A DNA stretch of 64,000 nucleotides, from contig JADJUV010000021.1 of the NCBI GenBank assembly GCA_016716885.1, positions 14,940-78,939 on the forward strand. Reading direction: 5' to 3'. The position numbers were made by a program, and so were the translations under genes. The stretch is from Candidatus Trichofilum aggregatum. Its GTDB lineage: Bacteria > Chloroflexota > Anaerolineae > Promineifilales > Promineifilaceae. Position 1 is the stretch's first letter; each line of letters opens with the position of its first letter. Of the stretch, positions 9,801 through 18,070 are shown one piece after another. A model generated the notes under the pieces. The model made no database searches, was not told the DNA's origin, and saw only the letters and a program-made list of their open reading frames with translations.

Positions 9801-11958
9801 TGATGGGGGAACGCCTGATGGTGGAGGAGCACCGGGGGGCGGCGCGGCCGCGAAAGAAGGTGGTGAAGAAGCCGCCGAAACAGGCGGTGGTGCGGCCGCC
9901 AAAGAGGGTGGTGAGTCGGCGGTAGAAGAAGGGGGCGGCGCGGCCGCGAAGCAACCAGCCTCGCAGATGACCCCTGATGAACAGCTAAATAAATTGGGTG
10001 GCAACCCGGAAACGCGGGAAATGCTGACCAACAAACCAGAACTCCGGGAATCCCTGGTAGACAACCCCATGGCCGCCGACGTGCTCAAACAATGCCGCTC
10101 TCACTGCTTCCCGCCTGAGGCCACCCCGGCCCAGGTCGAGCGGCTGGAAGCGATTCTCAAGGATGCCCAGGAAGCGGGGTACGACATCACCAGCAAGGAA
10201 GTTCGGGACAACCTCAAGACATTCTTCCATGACCGCCGGGCCAACCTCGATGGGGCGATGGATCAATTGGAAGTGGCTTTGCACGGAGCCGACGCGCACC
10301 ATCTGGGACCCCAGCCACGTGTGCCAGATGAAACCAAGATGGTTCCCGACATTAAGAGCAAGGTTAAACGCTCCCATGATGCTGGGGTAGAAGGGGGCCG
10401 GAACGCGGCCGCGGCCGATGGCGTCACCGTACAAAATTGGGAAAACCCGGATGGTTTTATTGGTGATTATGGCCGTGGTTTTGACGATATCGGCATGGGG
10501 CCAAACGGTGAGCGGGTCATTTTGGAGTGGAAAGGCGAGGGATCCCTTTTAGGCGGTGATCAGATGTCGTCTGATTGGGTAGGGCGGAAAATTGCCGAAC
10601 TGAAGAAGTACAATGACCCAATGGCCGATATTCTGCTGGCTGAAGCCAAAAAGGGGGCACTAAAAGGGCGGGTCTATCGCACTACCATCGGGCCAAATGG
10701 GGAACTCATTACCAAACTCGACGGCGAAATGACATTCTCCTTCGATCAGGTCAATGCGGCTTATCAGAAACGGCTAAAATCGGCGGGTAAGAAGGGTAAG
10801 GGGGCAGCCGCAACACCCAATGGCGCCACCCCAACCGCTAACAATGCCACAACGACCCCAACCGGCGGTTCTACCACCCCCACCTCAACTGGCCCCGCCG
10901 TTAAAAATGGTACGGAAACATTAGGTGAAACAGGGGGCGGGGCCACGGGAAAACAGACAGATGAGTTAGATTGGGAGCACACCGGTGGCGACACCCCCAG
11001 CCCTGTGCCCGATCAGAGTAGTTGGAAAAGCATCAACACCAGTGACCTGACGCCTGATGAGGCTAAATTGTTCCAGGCCGTCCAGAACGCCGAAGAAGTC
11101 CTCGTTGGTCGGGGTATCAATATTCAGCAACAAGGGATGTTTACTTTTGATGATTGGATTAACGCCAACGGCATTACCTGGAACCAACGCTGGCAAGATG
11201 TGTACAACAAGGCTATTTATGAGCGCGCGGCCGCGGGCAAACCAACCAACGTGATGAGCGGCCGCGATTACACCTTGGGTGAAGCTGAAGCTGTTGAAGC
11301 AGGGGCCAAACAGAGTGGGGTAGTTAACAAACCATACTGGCCGGATCAGGTGGGTACACCAACCGGCACCACCCCCACCCCTGATGTTCCCACGACCGGG
11401 ACAACGCAGGTGGGTGACGCGGCCGCGGAACAAACAGGTAAGCAGGTTGGCGAAGAAACTGCCGGGACAGGGACGAAAGCCATCGATCCTGATAGTATGA
11501 AACTCAAGGACGAACTGGAAGCGGTCGGTCTGCCCAAGAGCTACACCGACAACTTAACCCCGGATGAGTTACGGCAAGCCAAAGAAGGGTTGGATCGTTG
11601 GAATCTGGACAAAAATGGCAAAAATCAAGGGGTGACCCATACGCTGGATTATGCCGCCGGAGCCGGGGGCGCGGGCAAAGCCAACCGCCTGCAAAAATTA
11701 GAGGAATACACCGGCAAAGGCCCCTTTGAGGTGACCGATCCGGCACTAATGCCCAAAGTGACCAGTACCCTGGATGAACTGGTAGCGAGTGCCGCCGAGA
11801 GTAAAACAGTGGGTGAGAAGGTGATCCATTTCTTCCCCAAAGGGGGGGCTACCCCGCCCTTAACACAAAGTCAAAAGGGCATTATCATCATCCAATATCA
11901 AGGTAAATATTCCACCTTCTTTAATACCGATTACAAGAGTTTCAAGAAGACGACCTAA
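3864..11958 (+). CDS. Giant DUF4157 polymorphic-toxin / eCIS-cargo-like protein (one frame change at a G tract)
   Basis: Read through one frame change at the C/G tract 4797-4823, this encodes about 2,700 residues; the start chosen is GTG 3864. The parts in order are: a Pro/Ala-rich leader; a first DUF4157 domain with zinc-protease-like HEATH (residues 185-189); a Cys-rich patch CGCGVGTCSCG; a second DUF4157 domain with HEAAH (codons at 5131-5145); about 500 residues of amphipathic and hydrophobic helices (5290-6800); four PTGEVQP linkers; another hydrophobic block; AGEEAGERGAKE repeats; a stretch with TSDIDVTV like a nucleotidyltransferase active site (about 8480); a possible PD-(D/E)xK-type nuclease patch, GFDDIG then ILEWKG (10475-10530); and a unique C-terminal domain (about 11480-11955) ending IIIIQYQGKYSTFFNTDY. 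DUF4157 proteins are often associated with extracellular contractile injection systems. The toxic activity is inferred, not recognised. Confidence 0.72.
4797..4823. repeat. C9-G18 homopolymer tract at the frame change
   Basis: Nine C (4797-4805) are followed by eighteen G (4806-4823). The tract sits in the Pro/Gly linker between the two DUF4157 domains, and the frame that is open and meaningful changes across it. The length may be mis-assembled, or it may be a genuine slippage tract that varies between cells. Confidence 0.85.
6829..7254 (+). repeat. Four PTGEVQP linker repeats inside the giant protein
   Basis: The heptad PTGEVQP occurs four times, spaced about 35-50 residues apart. Between copies come low-complexity Ala/Thr/Asn stretches and a short strand motif that varies as VVTMHKIRRG, TVTLYKRPRG, TTTLYRQPRP and IVTIRKEKPK. 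It looks like a flexible hinge separating the helical half from the second hydrophobic block. Confidence 0.9.
7866..8141 (+). repeat. AGEEAGERGAKE tandem repeats inside the giant protein
   Basis: A 16-residue unit (48 bases), close to AKEAGEEAGEEAGERG, is repeated about four times, with degenerate copies at the start (AKEAGEEAGELGAKKLAGEA). It is rich in Glu, Ala and Gly and is predicted to be helical or extended. Copy number could change by recombination. Confidence 0.88.
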
Positions 11959-11963
11959 CCATC

Positions 11964-12395
11964 ATGTCACCATTTATCATTCAAAACATCGTTCGCTGGA
12001 CAGAATATAACGAGTACGAAGGGCAACTGGAAGGCTCATTCAACCAGTACCCGCTAACGGTTTATGTGCAGATGTATTCGGGGAATGATTGGGCTTACTA
12101 TGCTGCGGGGGATCAGGTGGACGCTCGTTTATGGTTGGAGCGTTCGGGCACAGTCGAACGGATAGCCGGGCCGGTAACGCCTGCGTTGAGGCAACAAAAA
12201 GAGGTTTATTACGAAGCCATCGGCCAGGTGACGTCCATTGAGGGAGAGCAAGTGCAACTTGATTCGGTTTTTCCCTTGCGGGTGGATATGGATTGGCCGG
12301 TGAAAGGGCGGGAGCAGTTCCCTGTGTTTGGGGTGGGCGATTGGCTGAAGGTGGTGGGGGTGTTGCGGCTGAGTCTGGATGATGAAGAGGAGTAG
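11964..12395 (+). CDS. Candidate immunity protein for the adjacent toxin-like protein
   Basis: This 143-residue protein starts 5 bases after the stop of the giant DUF4157 gene, so the two are almost certainly co-transcribed. It has no signal peptide or membrane segment. It is acidic and rich in aromatic residues and beta-strand pattern (FIIQNIVRWTEYNEYEG, VYVQMYSGNDWAYY, LRVDMDWPV) and ends in an acidic DDEEE tail. I do not recognise a family. Its size, acidity and position directly downstream of a variable C-terminal toxin domain are those of immunity proteins in polymorphic toxin systems, where the protein binds and blocks the toxin in the producing cell. The role is inferred from context only. 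Confidence 0.6.
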   Translation: MSPFIIQNIVRWTEYNEYEGQLEGSFNQYPLTVYVQMYSGNDWAYYAAGDQVDARLWLERSGTVERIAGPVTPALRQQKEVYYEAIGQVTSIEGEQVQLDSVFPLRVDMDWPVKGREQFPVFGVGDWLKVVGVLRLSLDDEEE

Positions 12396-12397
12396 GG

Positions 12398-12841
12398 TCA
12401 GGCTTCTCGTTCTAGCATCAGGGTAACGGGGCCGTTGTTCTGGATGTCTACCATCATGTGTGCCCCAAAGACCCCGGTGGCCACGGTGAGGCCCTGTGCT
12501 TCTAGCTGGTGGACAAAGTGGGAGATGAGGGGATCGGCCTGTTCGGGGCGCGCGGCCGCGATCCAGGATGGTCGTCTCCCCTTAACCGCATCCCCATACA
12601 GGGTAAACTGAGAAATCACCAACACACTCCCCCCCACTTCCTTCAGCCCCAGATTCATCTTCCCCTCGGCATCCTCAAACAGCCGTAATCCCGCCACCTT
12701 CTGCGCCAGCCACTCCGCCTCAGCCGGTGTGTCCGTGTGCGTCACCCCCACCAAAACGACGAAACCTACGCCAATCTGACCAACAATCTGGTCATCTACA
12801 GTTACTTTTGCCTGGCTAACGCGTTGTACTAAAGCACGCAT
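12398..12841 (-). CDS. dtd: D-aminoacyl-tRNA deacylase
   Basis: This 147-residue protein of the usual Dtd length hydrolyses D-amino acids (and mischarged Gly) from tRNA in the cytoplasm. The family signatures are clear: N-terminal MRALVQRVSQAKVTVD, the SQFTLYGD motif whose Ser/Gln lie in the active site, and NNGPVTLML near the C-terminus. The ATG at 12841 is chosen because it matches the family N-terminus; an upstream in-frame ATG at 12877 would lie inside the preceding gene. It starts 4 bases after the stop of the nucleotidyltransferase gene and is probably translationally coupled to it. It converges with the candidate immunity gene with a 2-base gap. Confidence 0.95.
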   Translation of the reverse strand: MRALVQRVSQAKVTVDDQIVGQIGVGFVVLVGVTHTDTPAEAEWLAQKVAGLRLFEDAEGKMNLGLKEVGGSVLVISQFTLYGDAVKGRRPSWIAAARPEQADPLISHFVHQLEAQGLTVATGVFGAHMMVDIQNNGPVTLMLEREA

Positions 12842-12845
12842 AAGG

Positions 12846-13913
12846 TTACAGGATTCCCACCTGACTATAGTCGCCAAGAGTGAGTTTGTGGGCTTTGGGT
12901 TTGATGGGGGAGCGGTTGATGATTACCTGGCGACCAATGAGGCTGTCCTGGATGCGGCCGCTAATATCCTTGATCGTGCTGTGCTCCAACACCATCGAGT
13001 GCTCAATCTCGCTGTTCTCCACCGTGACATGGTGATACAAGCTGGTGAACGGGCCAATGTAGCTGTTGACGATGCGACAATCTTCACCAATGATAGCCGG
13101 GCCACGCACCACACTGTTGATCACCTCGGCGCCCCGTTCAATGGTGACACGACGATCCACATCGCTGTCCCGATCCACAAACCCCTCTATTTTAGGCTCT
13201 AACTCTTCCAGCACTAAGTCATTCGCTTCCAGCATGTCATCAGGACGACCGGTGTCAATCCACCAGCCGCGATGGATGTAGGGATGCACGGCGTGGCCGT
13301 TGTCTACCAGCCATTGGATAGCGTCGGTGATTTCAAATTCGCCGCGCCAGGATGGTTTGATGCTGTTGACAGCCTGCATAACGTGGTGGTCAAACATGTA
13401 GATGCCGACCAGGGCCAGGTCACTGGGCGGCTCTTTGGGCTTTTCGATGAGGCGGTGGATAGTACCATCGGCGTTTAGTTGGGCTACGCCGTACTGCTCA
13501 GGTTGGGCCACGCGGGTGAGAACGATCTGGCTGTTCCATTGGCTATGGGCAAACTCGGCAATGAGGCCGCTGATGCCCCCCTGGATGACGTTATCGCCCA
13601 GGAACATGACGAACCGATCATCACCCAGGAAGTCAGCCGAGACCTGGACGGCATGGGCCAACCCCAGCGGATCATTTTGTTCGATGTAGGTGATGTTGAC
13701 CCCCCAACGCCCCCCTCGCCCCACGGCTTCGCGGATTTCGGGGCCGGTTTTGCCGATGACGATGCCGATGTCCGTAATGCCAGCGTCACGGATGGATTCG
13801 ATGACGCGGAAGAGGACGGGTTTGTTGGCGACGGGGATCAGTTGTTTGGCTTTGGTGTAGGTGAGAGGGTAAAGGCGAGAGCCTTTGCCCCCGGAGAGGA
13901 TCAGACCTTTCAT
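12846..13913 (-). CDS. Glucose-1-phosphate thymidylyltransferase, long form
   Basis: This 355-residue nucleotidyltransferase makes an NDP-sugar (probably dTDP-glucose) from sugar-1-phosphate. It has the signature MKGLILSGGKGSRLYPLT, the substrate loop KQLIPVANKPV, GDNVIQGG, and EKPKEPPSDLALVGIY. The C-terminal 110 residues form a left-handed beta-helix of hexapeptide type (VINSVVRGPAIIGEDC, ENSEIEHSMVLEHS), which marks the long StrD-like subfamily rather than the short RmlA. A good AGGAG ribosome site lies just before the start. It heads an operon with dtd. The product would feed glycan or deoxysugar synthesis. Confidence 0.9.
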   Translation of the reverse strand: MKGLILSGGKGSRLYPLTYTKAKQLIPVANKPVLFRVIESIRDAGITDIGIVIGKTGPEIREAVGRGGRWGVNITYIEQNDPLGLAHAVQVSADFLGDDRFVMFLGDNVIQGGISGLIAEFAHSQWNSQIVLTRVAQPEQYGVAQLNADGTIHRLIEKPKEPPSDLALVGIYMFDHHVMQAVNSIKPSWRGEFEITDAIQWLVDNGHAVHPYIHRGWWIDTGRPDDMLEANDLVLEELEPKIEGFVDRDSDVDRRVTIERGAEVINSVVRGPAIIGEDCRIVNSYIGPFTSLYHHVTVENSEIEHSMVLEHSTIKDISGRIQDSLIGRQVIINRSPIKPKAHKLTLGDYSQVGIL

Positions 13914-13998
13914 GGAAGTCTCCTGTGAAGATAGCTTGTCAGCAGTTAGCAGTCAGCCTTTCAGCTTTGTGAATATTAACAAATAAATACCGGTATAG

Positions 13999-14092
13999 CA
14001 TTTCCCTCCCCTAACCCGTCCCAGGGGTGGGGAACGTTTTCTTGTGTCATTTTTCAAGGGCGTACGCCTTTGAAAAATGACACGAATGGGGT
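13999..14092 (+). repeat. Intergenic hairpin element, copy 3
   Basis: A left flank CCCCTAACCCGTCCCAGGGG is followed by a near-perfect hairpin, GTGTCATTTTTCAAGGGCGT paired with ACGCCTTTGAAAAATGACAC, with one mismatch. The arm sequence differs from other copies but pairing is kept. It lies between the nucleotidyltransferase promoter region and the 3' end of the aminotransferase gene, whose stop overlaps its right side. Confidence 0.75.
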
Positions 14093-14096
14093 TGAT

Positions 14097-15431
14097 TTAC
14101 AGCCGGTGTTTGGCTTCGGCCTGGGTTATGGCGTCTTCAAAAATGTGCAGACCTTCTTCGACCAGGGGGCGCGGCACGTTGAGGGCGGGGGTCAGGCGGA
14201 TGGAGTTGGAGCCGCAGGGTATGACGAGCAAACCGTTGAGGAAGGCGGTTTGGATGATGTCATCACGTAGGGTCACGGCGCGTTCCTTGGTTTCACGGTC
14301 GTTGACGAACTCCAGGCCAATCATGAGGCCGCGGCCGCGAATATCACCAATGCTCGGATGTCGCCCCATCATTTCCACCAGAGCATCCATGATGAACTCA
14401 CCCGTCTCCGTGGCCTGAGCCAGAATGCCTTCGCGCTCAATGGTTTGCAACGTAGCCAGAGCGGACGCGGCCGCGACCGGGTTCCCGCCATAGGTACTGC
14501 CATGCGAGCCAGGTTCCCACACATCAATAATCTCATTCTTGGCAACAATGCCGCCGATGGGCATACCACTGCCAATCCCCTTGGCAAAACAGAGGATATC
14601 CGGCTCCACATTCTCATGCTCAATGGCCCACCACTTGCCCGTGCGGCCCGCCCCGCTCTGGATTTCATCCACCATGAGCAAAATGCCGTACCGATCACAA
14701 ATTTCACGCAGGCGGGGGAAGAAACCCGGCTCCGGGATGATATAACCGCCCTCGCCCTGAATCGGCTCAACCAGAATCCCGGCCACATCATAAGGGGAAA
14801 GGGTAGTACGGAACACCTCATCTTCCAGGTAATGCAGTACCGTATCGCCATACGTCTGGCCCGGTTTGCCCAACAACACATGGCGGTAGGGGTTGGGATA
14901 AGGCACATGATGAACCTTCACCCCCGGCAAATAACCTTCACGTTGTACCCGTTTGCTGGCCGTAAACGAAAGGGAGCCGAGGGTACGGCCATGAAACGCG
15001 CCGGTAAAACCAATGAAACGCGACCGTTCCGTTTTATACATCGCCAGTTTGATGGCCGCCTCAACCGCCTCAGTACCAGAATTGCCGAAGAATACTTTGG
15101 TTCCGTTGGGCATGGGGGCGATGGCCTGCAACTTCTCGGCCAGTTCAACCGCCTGGGGATAGAAAAAGTCCGCCAGACAAATATGCCAGAACTTCTCAAT
15201 TTGCTCTTTGACGGCTTCCATCACGGCGGGGTGGCGATGACCCACGTTAAGAACGGCGACCCCGGCCATAAAGTCAATATATCGTTTACCATCTACGTCC
15301 CATAACTCTGAACCCTGGGCACGATCGACAACCAGGGCGTATTCGCGGGCAAAAGAGGGGGACAACGAGGCCATATCCCGTTTAATAATGTCCAGACCCA
15401 GTGGCCCGGCTCCGTCGAACGAAAATTTCAT
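14097..15431 (-). CDS. Class III PLP aminotransferase (acetylornithine/GABA aminotransferase family)
   Basis: This 444-residue fold-type I PLP enzyme has the phosphate-binding GNSGTEAVEAAIKLA, FTGAFHGRTLGSLS, the cofactor Asp in LMVDEIQSGAGRTGKWWA, and the Schiff-base Lys in DILCFAKGIGSGMPIGG. It transfers an omega-amino group (such as from 4-aminobutyrate, ornithine or a related amine) to 2-oxoglutarate; the exact substrate is not certain. An AGAGGAGAT ribosome site precedes the ATG. It is separated by about 220 bases from clpS upstream. That gap contains a small palindrome GGTAAC-N3-GTTACC (about 15543-15557) which could be an operator. Confidence 0.88.
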   Translation of the reverse strand: MKFSFDGAGPLGLDIIKRDMASLSPSFAREYALVVDRAQGSELWDVDGKRYIDFMAGVAVLNVGHRHPAVMEAVKEQIEKFWHICLADFFYPQAVELAEKLQAIAPMPNGTKVFFGNSGTEAVEAAIKLAMYKTERSRFIGFTGAFHGRTLGSLSFTASKRVQREGYLPGVKVHHVPYPNPYRHVLLGKPGQTYGDTVLHYLEDEVFRTTLSPYDVAGILVEPIQGEGGYIIPEPGFFPRLREICDRYGILLMVDEIQSGAGRTGKWWAIEHENVEPDILCFAKGIGSGMPIGGIVAKNEIIDVWEPGSHGSTYGGNPVAAASALATLQTIEREGILAQATETGEFIMDALVEMMGRHPSIGDIRGRGLMIGLEFVNDRETKERAVTLRDDIIQTAFLNGLLVIPCGSNSIRLTPALNVPRPLVEEGLHIFEDAITQAEAKHRL

Positions 15432-15652
15432 AACTATCTCCTCTTACTCGTAGGAACTCAGGGCAACCGGGGCACGCTGAGGAAATAGGGGAAGAATGCG
15501 GGTTTGTGGACAAACCTGCTTCCTGGTCCGAGTTCTCCTCAGGGTAACAACGTTACCGTGAATACCTATAGATTTGCGCGGTGGCTCTGGGGCAATCAGG
15601 CGGGGCAAACGGGGAAGTTTAAGACGCCTGGACAGGCCAAGAGGCCACCAGG

Positions 15653-15964
15653 TTACTCAGGTTCAAGGGTGAAGGTCAGGGGATAACCTTCAAGACTGGC
15701 AGCAAAATGGGCTTTACCCACACGTCGCTCGGCCTCTTTTTTGGGCAGTGAGGTGACGTAGGCGATGCCGGTAACGTGGGCCGTCCAGGTGACGAGTTCA
15801 GCTTTGGGGCGATCCAGGCCAAAGATGCGGAGCAGGATGTCTATGACGAAGTCATACGGGGTGACATTGTCGTTGTGGATGATGACACGCCACAATGGCT
15901 CAAGTCTTTCGTCTTCTTCTGTTTCTTGGGTGATCTGGGGTTCGATCCAAATTTCGGGACTCAT
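15653..15964 (-). CDS. clpS: ClpS adaptor protein
   Basis: This 103-residue protein is of ClpS size. It delivers N-degron substrates (proteins starting with bulky hydrophobic residues) to ClpAP/ClpCP. The core WRVIIHNDNVTPYDFVIDIL contains the conserved Asn-Asp of the substrate-binding pocket, and the protein ends in the usual helix and strand (AHFAASLEGYPLTFTLEPE). The first 25 residues are acidic and probably disordered. Its likely partner, ClpC, is encoded at 31467. No purine-rich ribosome site precedes the ATG, and a TATAAT box lies only 8 bases upstream, so the transcript may be leaderless. Confidence 0.9.
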   Translation of the reverse strand: MSPEIWIEPQITQETEEDERLEPLWRVIIHNDNVTPYDFVIDILLRIFGLDRPKAELVTWTAHVTGIAYVTSLPKKEAERRVGKAHFAASLEGYPLTFTLEPE

Positions 15965-15972
15965 AGGGAGGG

Positions 15973-16002
15973 ATTATAGCTTGAGCGCAGGGGGACGGGC
16001 AA
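15973..16002 (-). promoter_or_regulatory. Candidate promoter of clpS, possibly leaderless
   Basis: On the minus strand TTGCCC is followed by 18 bases and then TATAAT, whose last base is 8 bases before the clpS ATG. A start point 6-8 bases beyond the -10 box would fall at or next to the ATG. Confidence 0.45.
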
Positions 16003-16139
16003 AGCGGGGAATGGTTAGGAATGGGGAATGACCAGTGATTTAGTCCTGGGTGGGAAGGGTGAGGCGTGTGGGTGATAAAAGGGGGAGAAGGCGTGGGGCG
16101 GGTTGGCGATGGAGCGCCAGTAGTCCAATATCTGTTTAT

Positions 16140-16310
16140 CAATGTGCACGCGTTCAGTCGGATTAGTTTATCCGTCCAAGACCGCCCGGCCGTAAAACGG
16201 GCCGGGCTATAACTACGAAGGCCGTTGGCCTGGCGCTTTAGCCCGAAGGGCTTGGTACGTTTAGCCCGGCGGTTCGACCGCCGGGCGGGCTAACTGAACG
16301 CTTACATCAA
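16140..16310. repeat. Palindrome-rich intergenic stretch
   Basis: The stretch holds GCCCGGCCG/CGGGCCGGGC and a strong hairpin CCCGGCGGT-TCG-ACCGCCGGG, with GCTTTAGCCCGAAGGGCTT between them. Motifs GCTTTAGC and TTTAGCCCG recall the CGCTTTAGCGGGCT element family elsewhere in the window. The gap between clpS and the receiver gene (15965-16306) shows no coding potential. Confidence 0.55.
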
Positions 16311-16696
16311 TGTTTATCAATCGGTGTTTGTCTGTCAACAGCCGCGGCCGCGATTCTTAGCTGTGCGGCTACCTTATCTGGCCTATCCCACTTGCTAATA
16401 AAGTAATCAGCCCCGCTGGAGAGAGCCGCCTGTCGCTGGGCATCCAAATCACTGAAAAGGACAACGACCATCGCCGCCGGGCAAGCCTGACGCAGTTTCT
16501 GCAAAGCCAACGAGGGTTTGTTGGGGAGTAAAGCCCAGGCGACTAACAAGATAGCCGGGGTGGTGGCAGGGGCCTGGGCCAATGTGGTTAACCAATCTTC
16601 TGCTTCCCCCACGATCTGCATTTGTAAATCCATGAGGAAAAGTCGTAGGGCTGAACGTTCGGTAGGGTGGTTGTCGGCTAAAAATACGCGGGACAT
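16307..16696 (-). CDS. Degenerate response-regulator receiver domain
   Basis: This 129-residue stand-alone receiver-like protein keeps the overall alternation of the CheY fold. It retains the Lys of the last strand (ISK, residue 102) and a Ser at the switch position (LFSD, residue 82). The acidic pair is reduced to Asp8-Asn9, and the expected phospho-acceptor Asp is Ala53 in ILLVAWALLP. It therefore probably cannot be phosphorylated in the normal way and may act as a constitutive or ligand-gated protein-binding module. No output domain and no cognate kinase are adjacent. Confidence 0.7.
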   Translation of the reverse strand: MSRVFLADNHPTERSALRLFLMDLQMQIVGEAEDWLTTLAQAPATTPAILLVAWALLPNKPSLALQKLRQACPAAMVVVLFSDLDAQRQAALSSGADYFISKWDRPDKVAAQLRIAAAAVDRQTPIDKH

Positions 16697-16942
16697 CTGT
16701 TCAGCTTAACAGCAAATGGGCCTGACACCATCCCCCATATGGGGGAGATTGCGCCGATGGTCACGTGCCGGGCATAAAGTACCTAACGAATCAACTTCTT
16801 GTATCGTTGGCAAGAAGTTTAACCGCAGATTTTTGGGGATTAACGCAGGTTCTTTAATCAGCGAAAATCGGCGTTCATCTGCGGATAAATTTTCTGGTTT
16901 AACCAGGCTAGGTCGCACGCTCCAAATTCAACGCCAACATCC

Positions 16943-17371
16943 TTAGGCGCTGGGCGATTCGCCCGGCTTGTCGTCAATCTCAAGCCACGCCCAGGCTTCC
17001 GATTCATCAAAAAACGATCTAACCATGGCCCCTCGATTATTGGCTACATATTCGCCGAAGCGAGTGGGATCAAGCGTAGGGGCATACCCCAAATAGGCCA
17101 GACGTATGATAGGATGCCCCGGACTCTTTTGGGCCAGCCCCTTATCAGCGAGAAACTGAGCATATTGAAAGCGTTCTATGGTGTTGGGCACCCCCGTCAT
17201 TCGACGGATATCAACCAACCCTTTTTTTACCTTATGCTGAGAACCCACCTCGAACATCTCTTTGGCCAAAGCCAGGGCTTCGGCCAGGGAGAATTGCCCA
17301 TTTAGCACAACAACCATGTAATTATTGTGAACTTTTATCTCTTGGTTTAAGGACATGAGAGGACTCCTCAC
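16943..17371 (-). CDS. STAS/SpoIIAA-like protein
   Basis: This is a small cytoplasmic protein of 142 residues, or 137 if the ATG at 17356 (MSLNQEIK) is used. The pattern VVVLNGQFSLAEALALAKEM, then KKGLVDIRRMTG, resembles STAS / SpoIIAA-like folds that bind partner proteins or small ligands. The C-terminal half (HPIIRLAYLGYAPTLDP, SFFDESEAWAWLE) matches the single-domain STAS-like proteins of environmental bacteria in which a Trp-rich last helix follows an FxDExxA motif. There are no kinase or anti-sigma neighbours. The assignment is by fold pattern and the function is unknown. Confidence 0.55.
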   Translation of the reverse strand: MRSPLMSLNQEIKVHNNYMVVVLNGQFSLAEALALAKEMFEVGSQHKVKKGLVDIRRMTGVPNTIERFQYAQFLADKGLAQKSPGHPIIRLAYLGYAPTLDPTRFGEYVANNRGAMVRSFFDESEAWAWLEIDDKPGESPSA

Positions 17372-18070
17372 ACAGAGGTGCAGACGGTCAGATTGTGGCG
17401 CTTTTGCCTGACCCGATCAGCCCCTTTCTCCCGGGCACTGTTGGCGCATGAGTAACTTACCGTAACTATACATCCGCTCACCCTACCCCTCTGCCCAGGG
17501 AGAGGGACCGGGGGTGAGGGTAAGCTGTTCCGGCTCCAGGGTCAGGATATTTTGGGTCTCTTTGTGCCCGCGGCCGCGGTTTCTTTGAGTTGGATTTTAG
17601 ACCAGCAGGTGACGAATTGTTGTGGGGTCATAGGGCACGATGTAGGAATAAAAAACCGCCAACGTGACCTGGGCGCGGCTAGAGATGGGAGAAGAGGCAG
17701 ATGTTGCGGCCGCGCATTCGGCCAAAGATGGAACGCCTTTCGATGTGCAAGATCGAGGGGCGTTTTTGTTTTATAGGGTTGTGGGTGCGGGTGGCACCAA
17801 GATGAAGGCGGGAATGTAGGGAGATTGTAGCGAGGGGGAAAGGATGGAGCAAGAGGGTTTTGGCGGCTGGCGGTTGGCGGCTGGCGGGGATGGCTCACGT
17901 AGAGGCGCAAAGGGGGGAGAGGGGAGAGGAATAATTAATGGGTGAATGGGTGAATGGGGAATGGAGGGAGGGATGAGGCGGTAAACGGAGCGGAGATAGC
18001 ACGCCCTGGATTCGTCTCTCTATGAATGTGTTGCCGTTTAGGGGAAACCGTAGCAGATGCCTGCCCGGTC
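17372..18070. other. Spacer without a supported gene
   Basis: It contains a CTCACCCT...AGGGTGAG-type inverted repeat with an internal GGGAGAGGGACC block (about 17466-17530), related to 39603-39695, two GCGGCCGC sites, and GGCGGCTGGCGGTT microrepeats near 17865. Short open frames here have no recognisable protein character. Confidence 0.6.

Noticed and set aside
14358..15305. 315-codon open frame on the plus strand
   Set aside because: It lies opposite the class III aminotransferase, whose motifs are clear; the protein has no family character.
16140..16310. Hairpin-rich stretch considered as a tRNA or riboswitch
   Set aside because: No cloverleaf, no T-loop GTTCRA motif in place, and the hairpins match the interspersed families.
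17542..17910. 122-codon open frame in the spacer before the lysozyme-like gene
   Set aside because: Pro/Arg/Ser-rich, no ribosome site, runs over repeat fragments.
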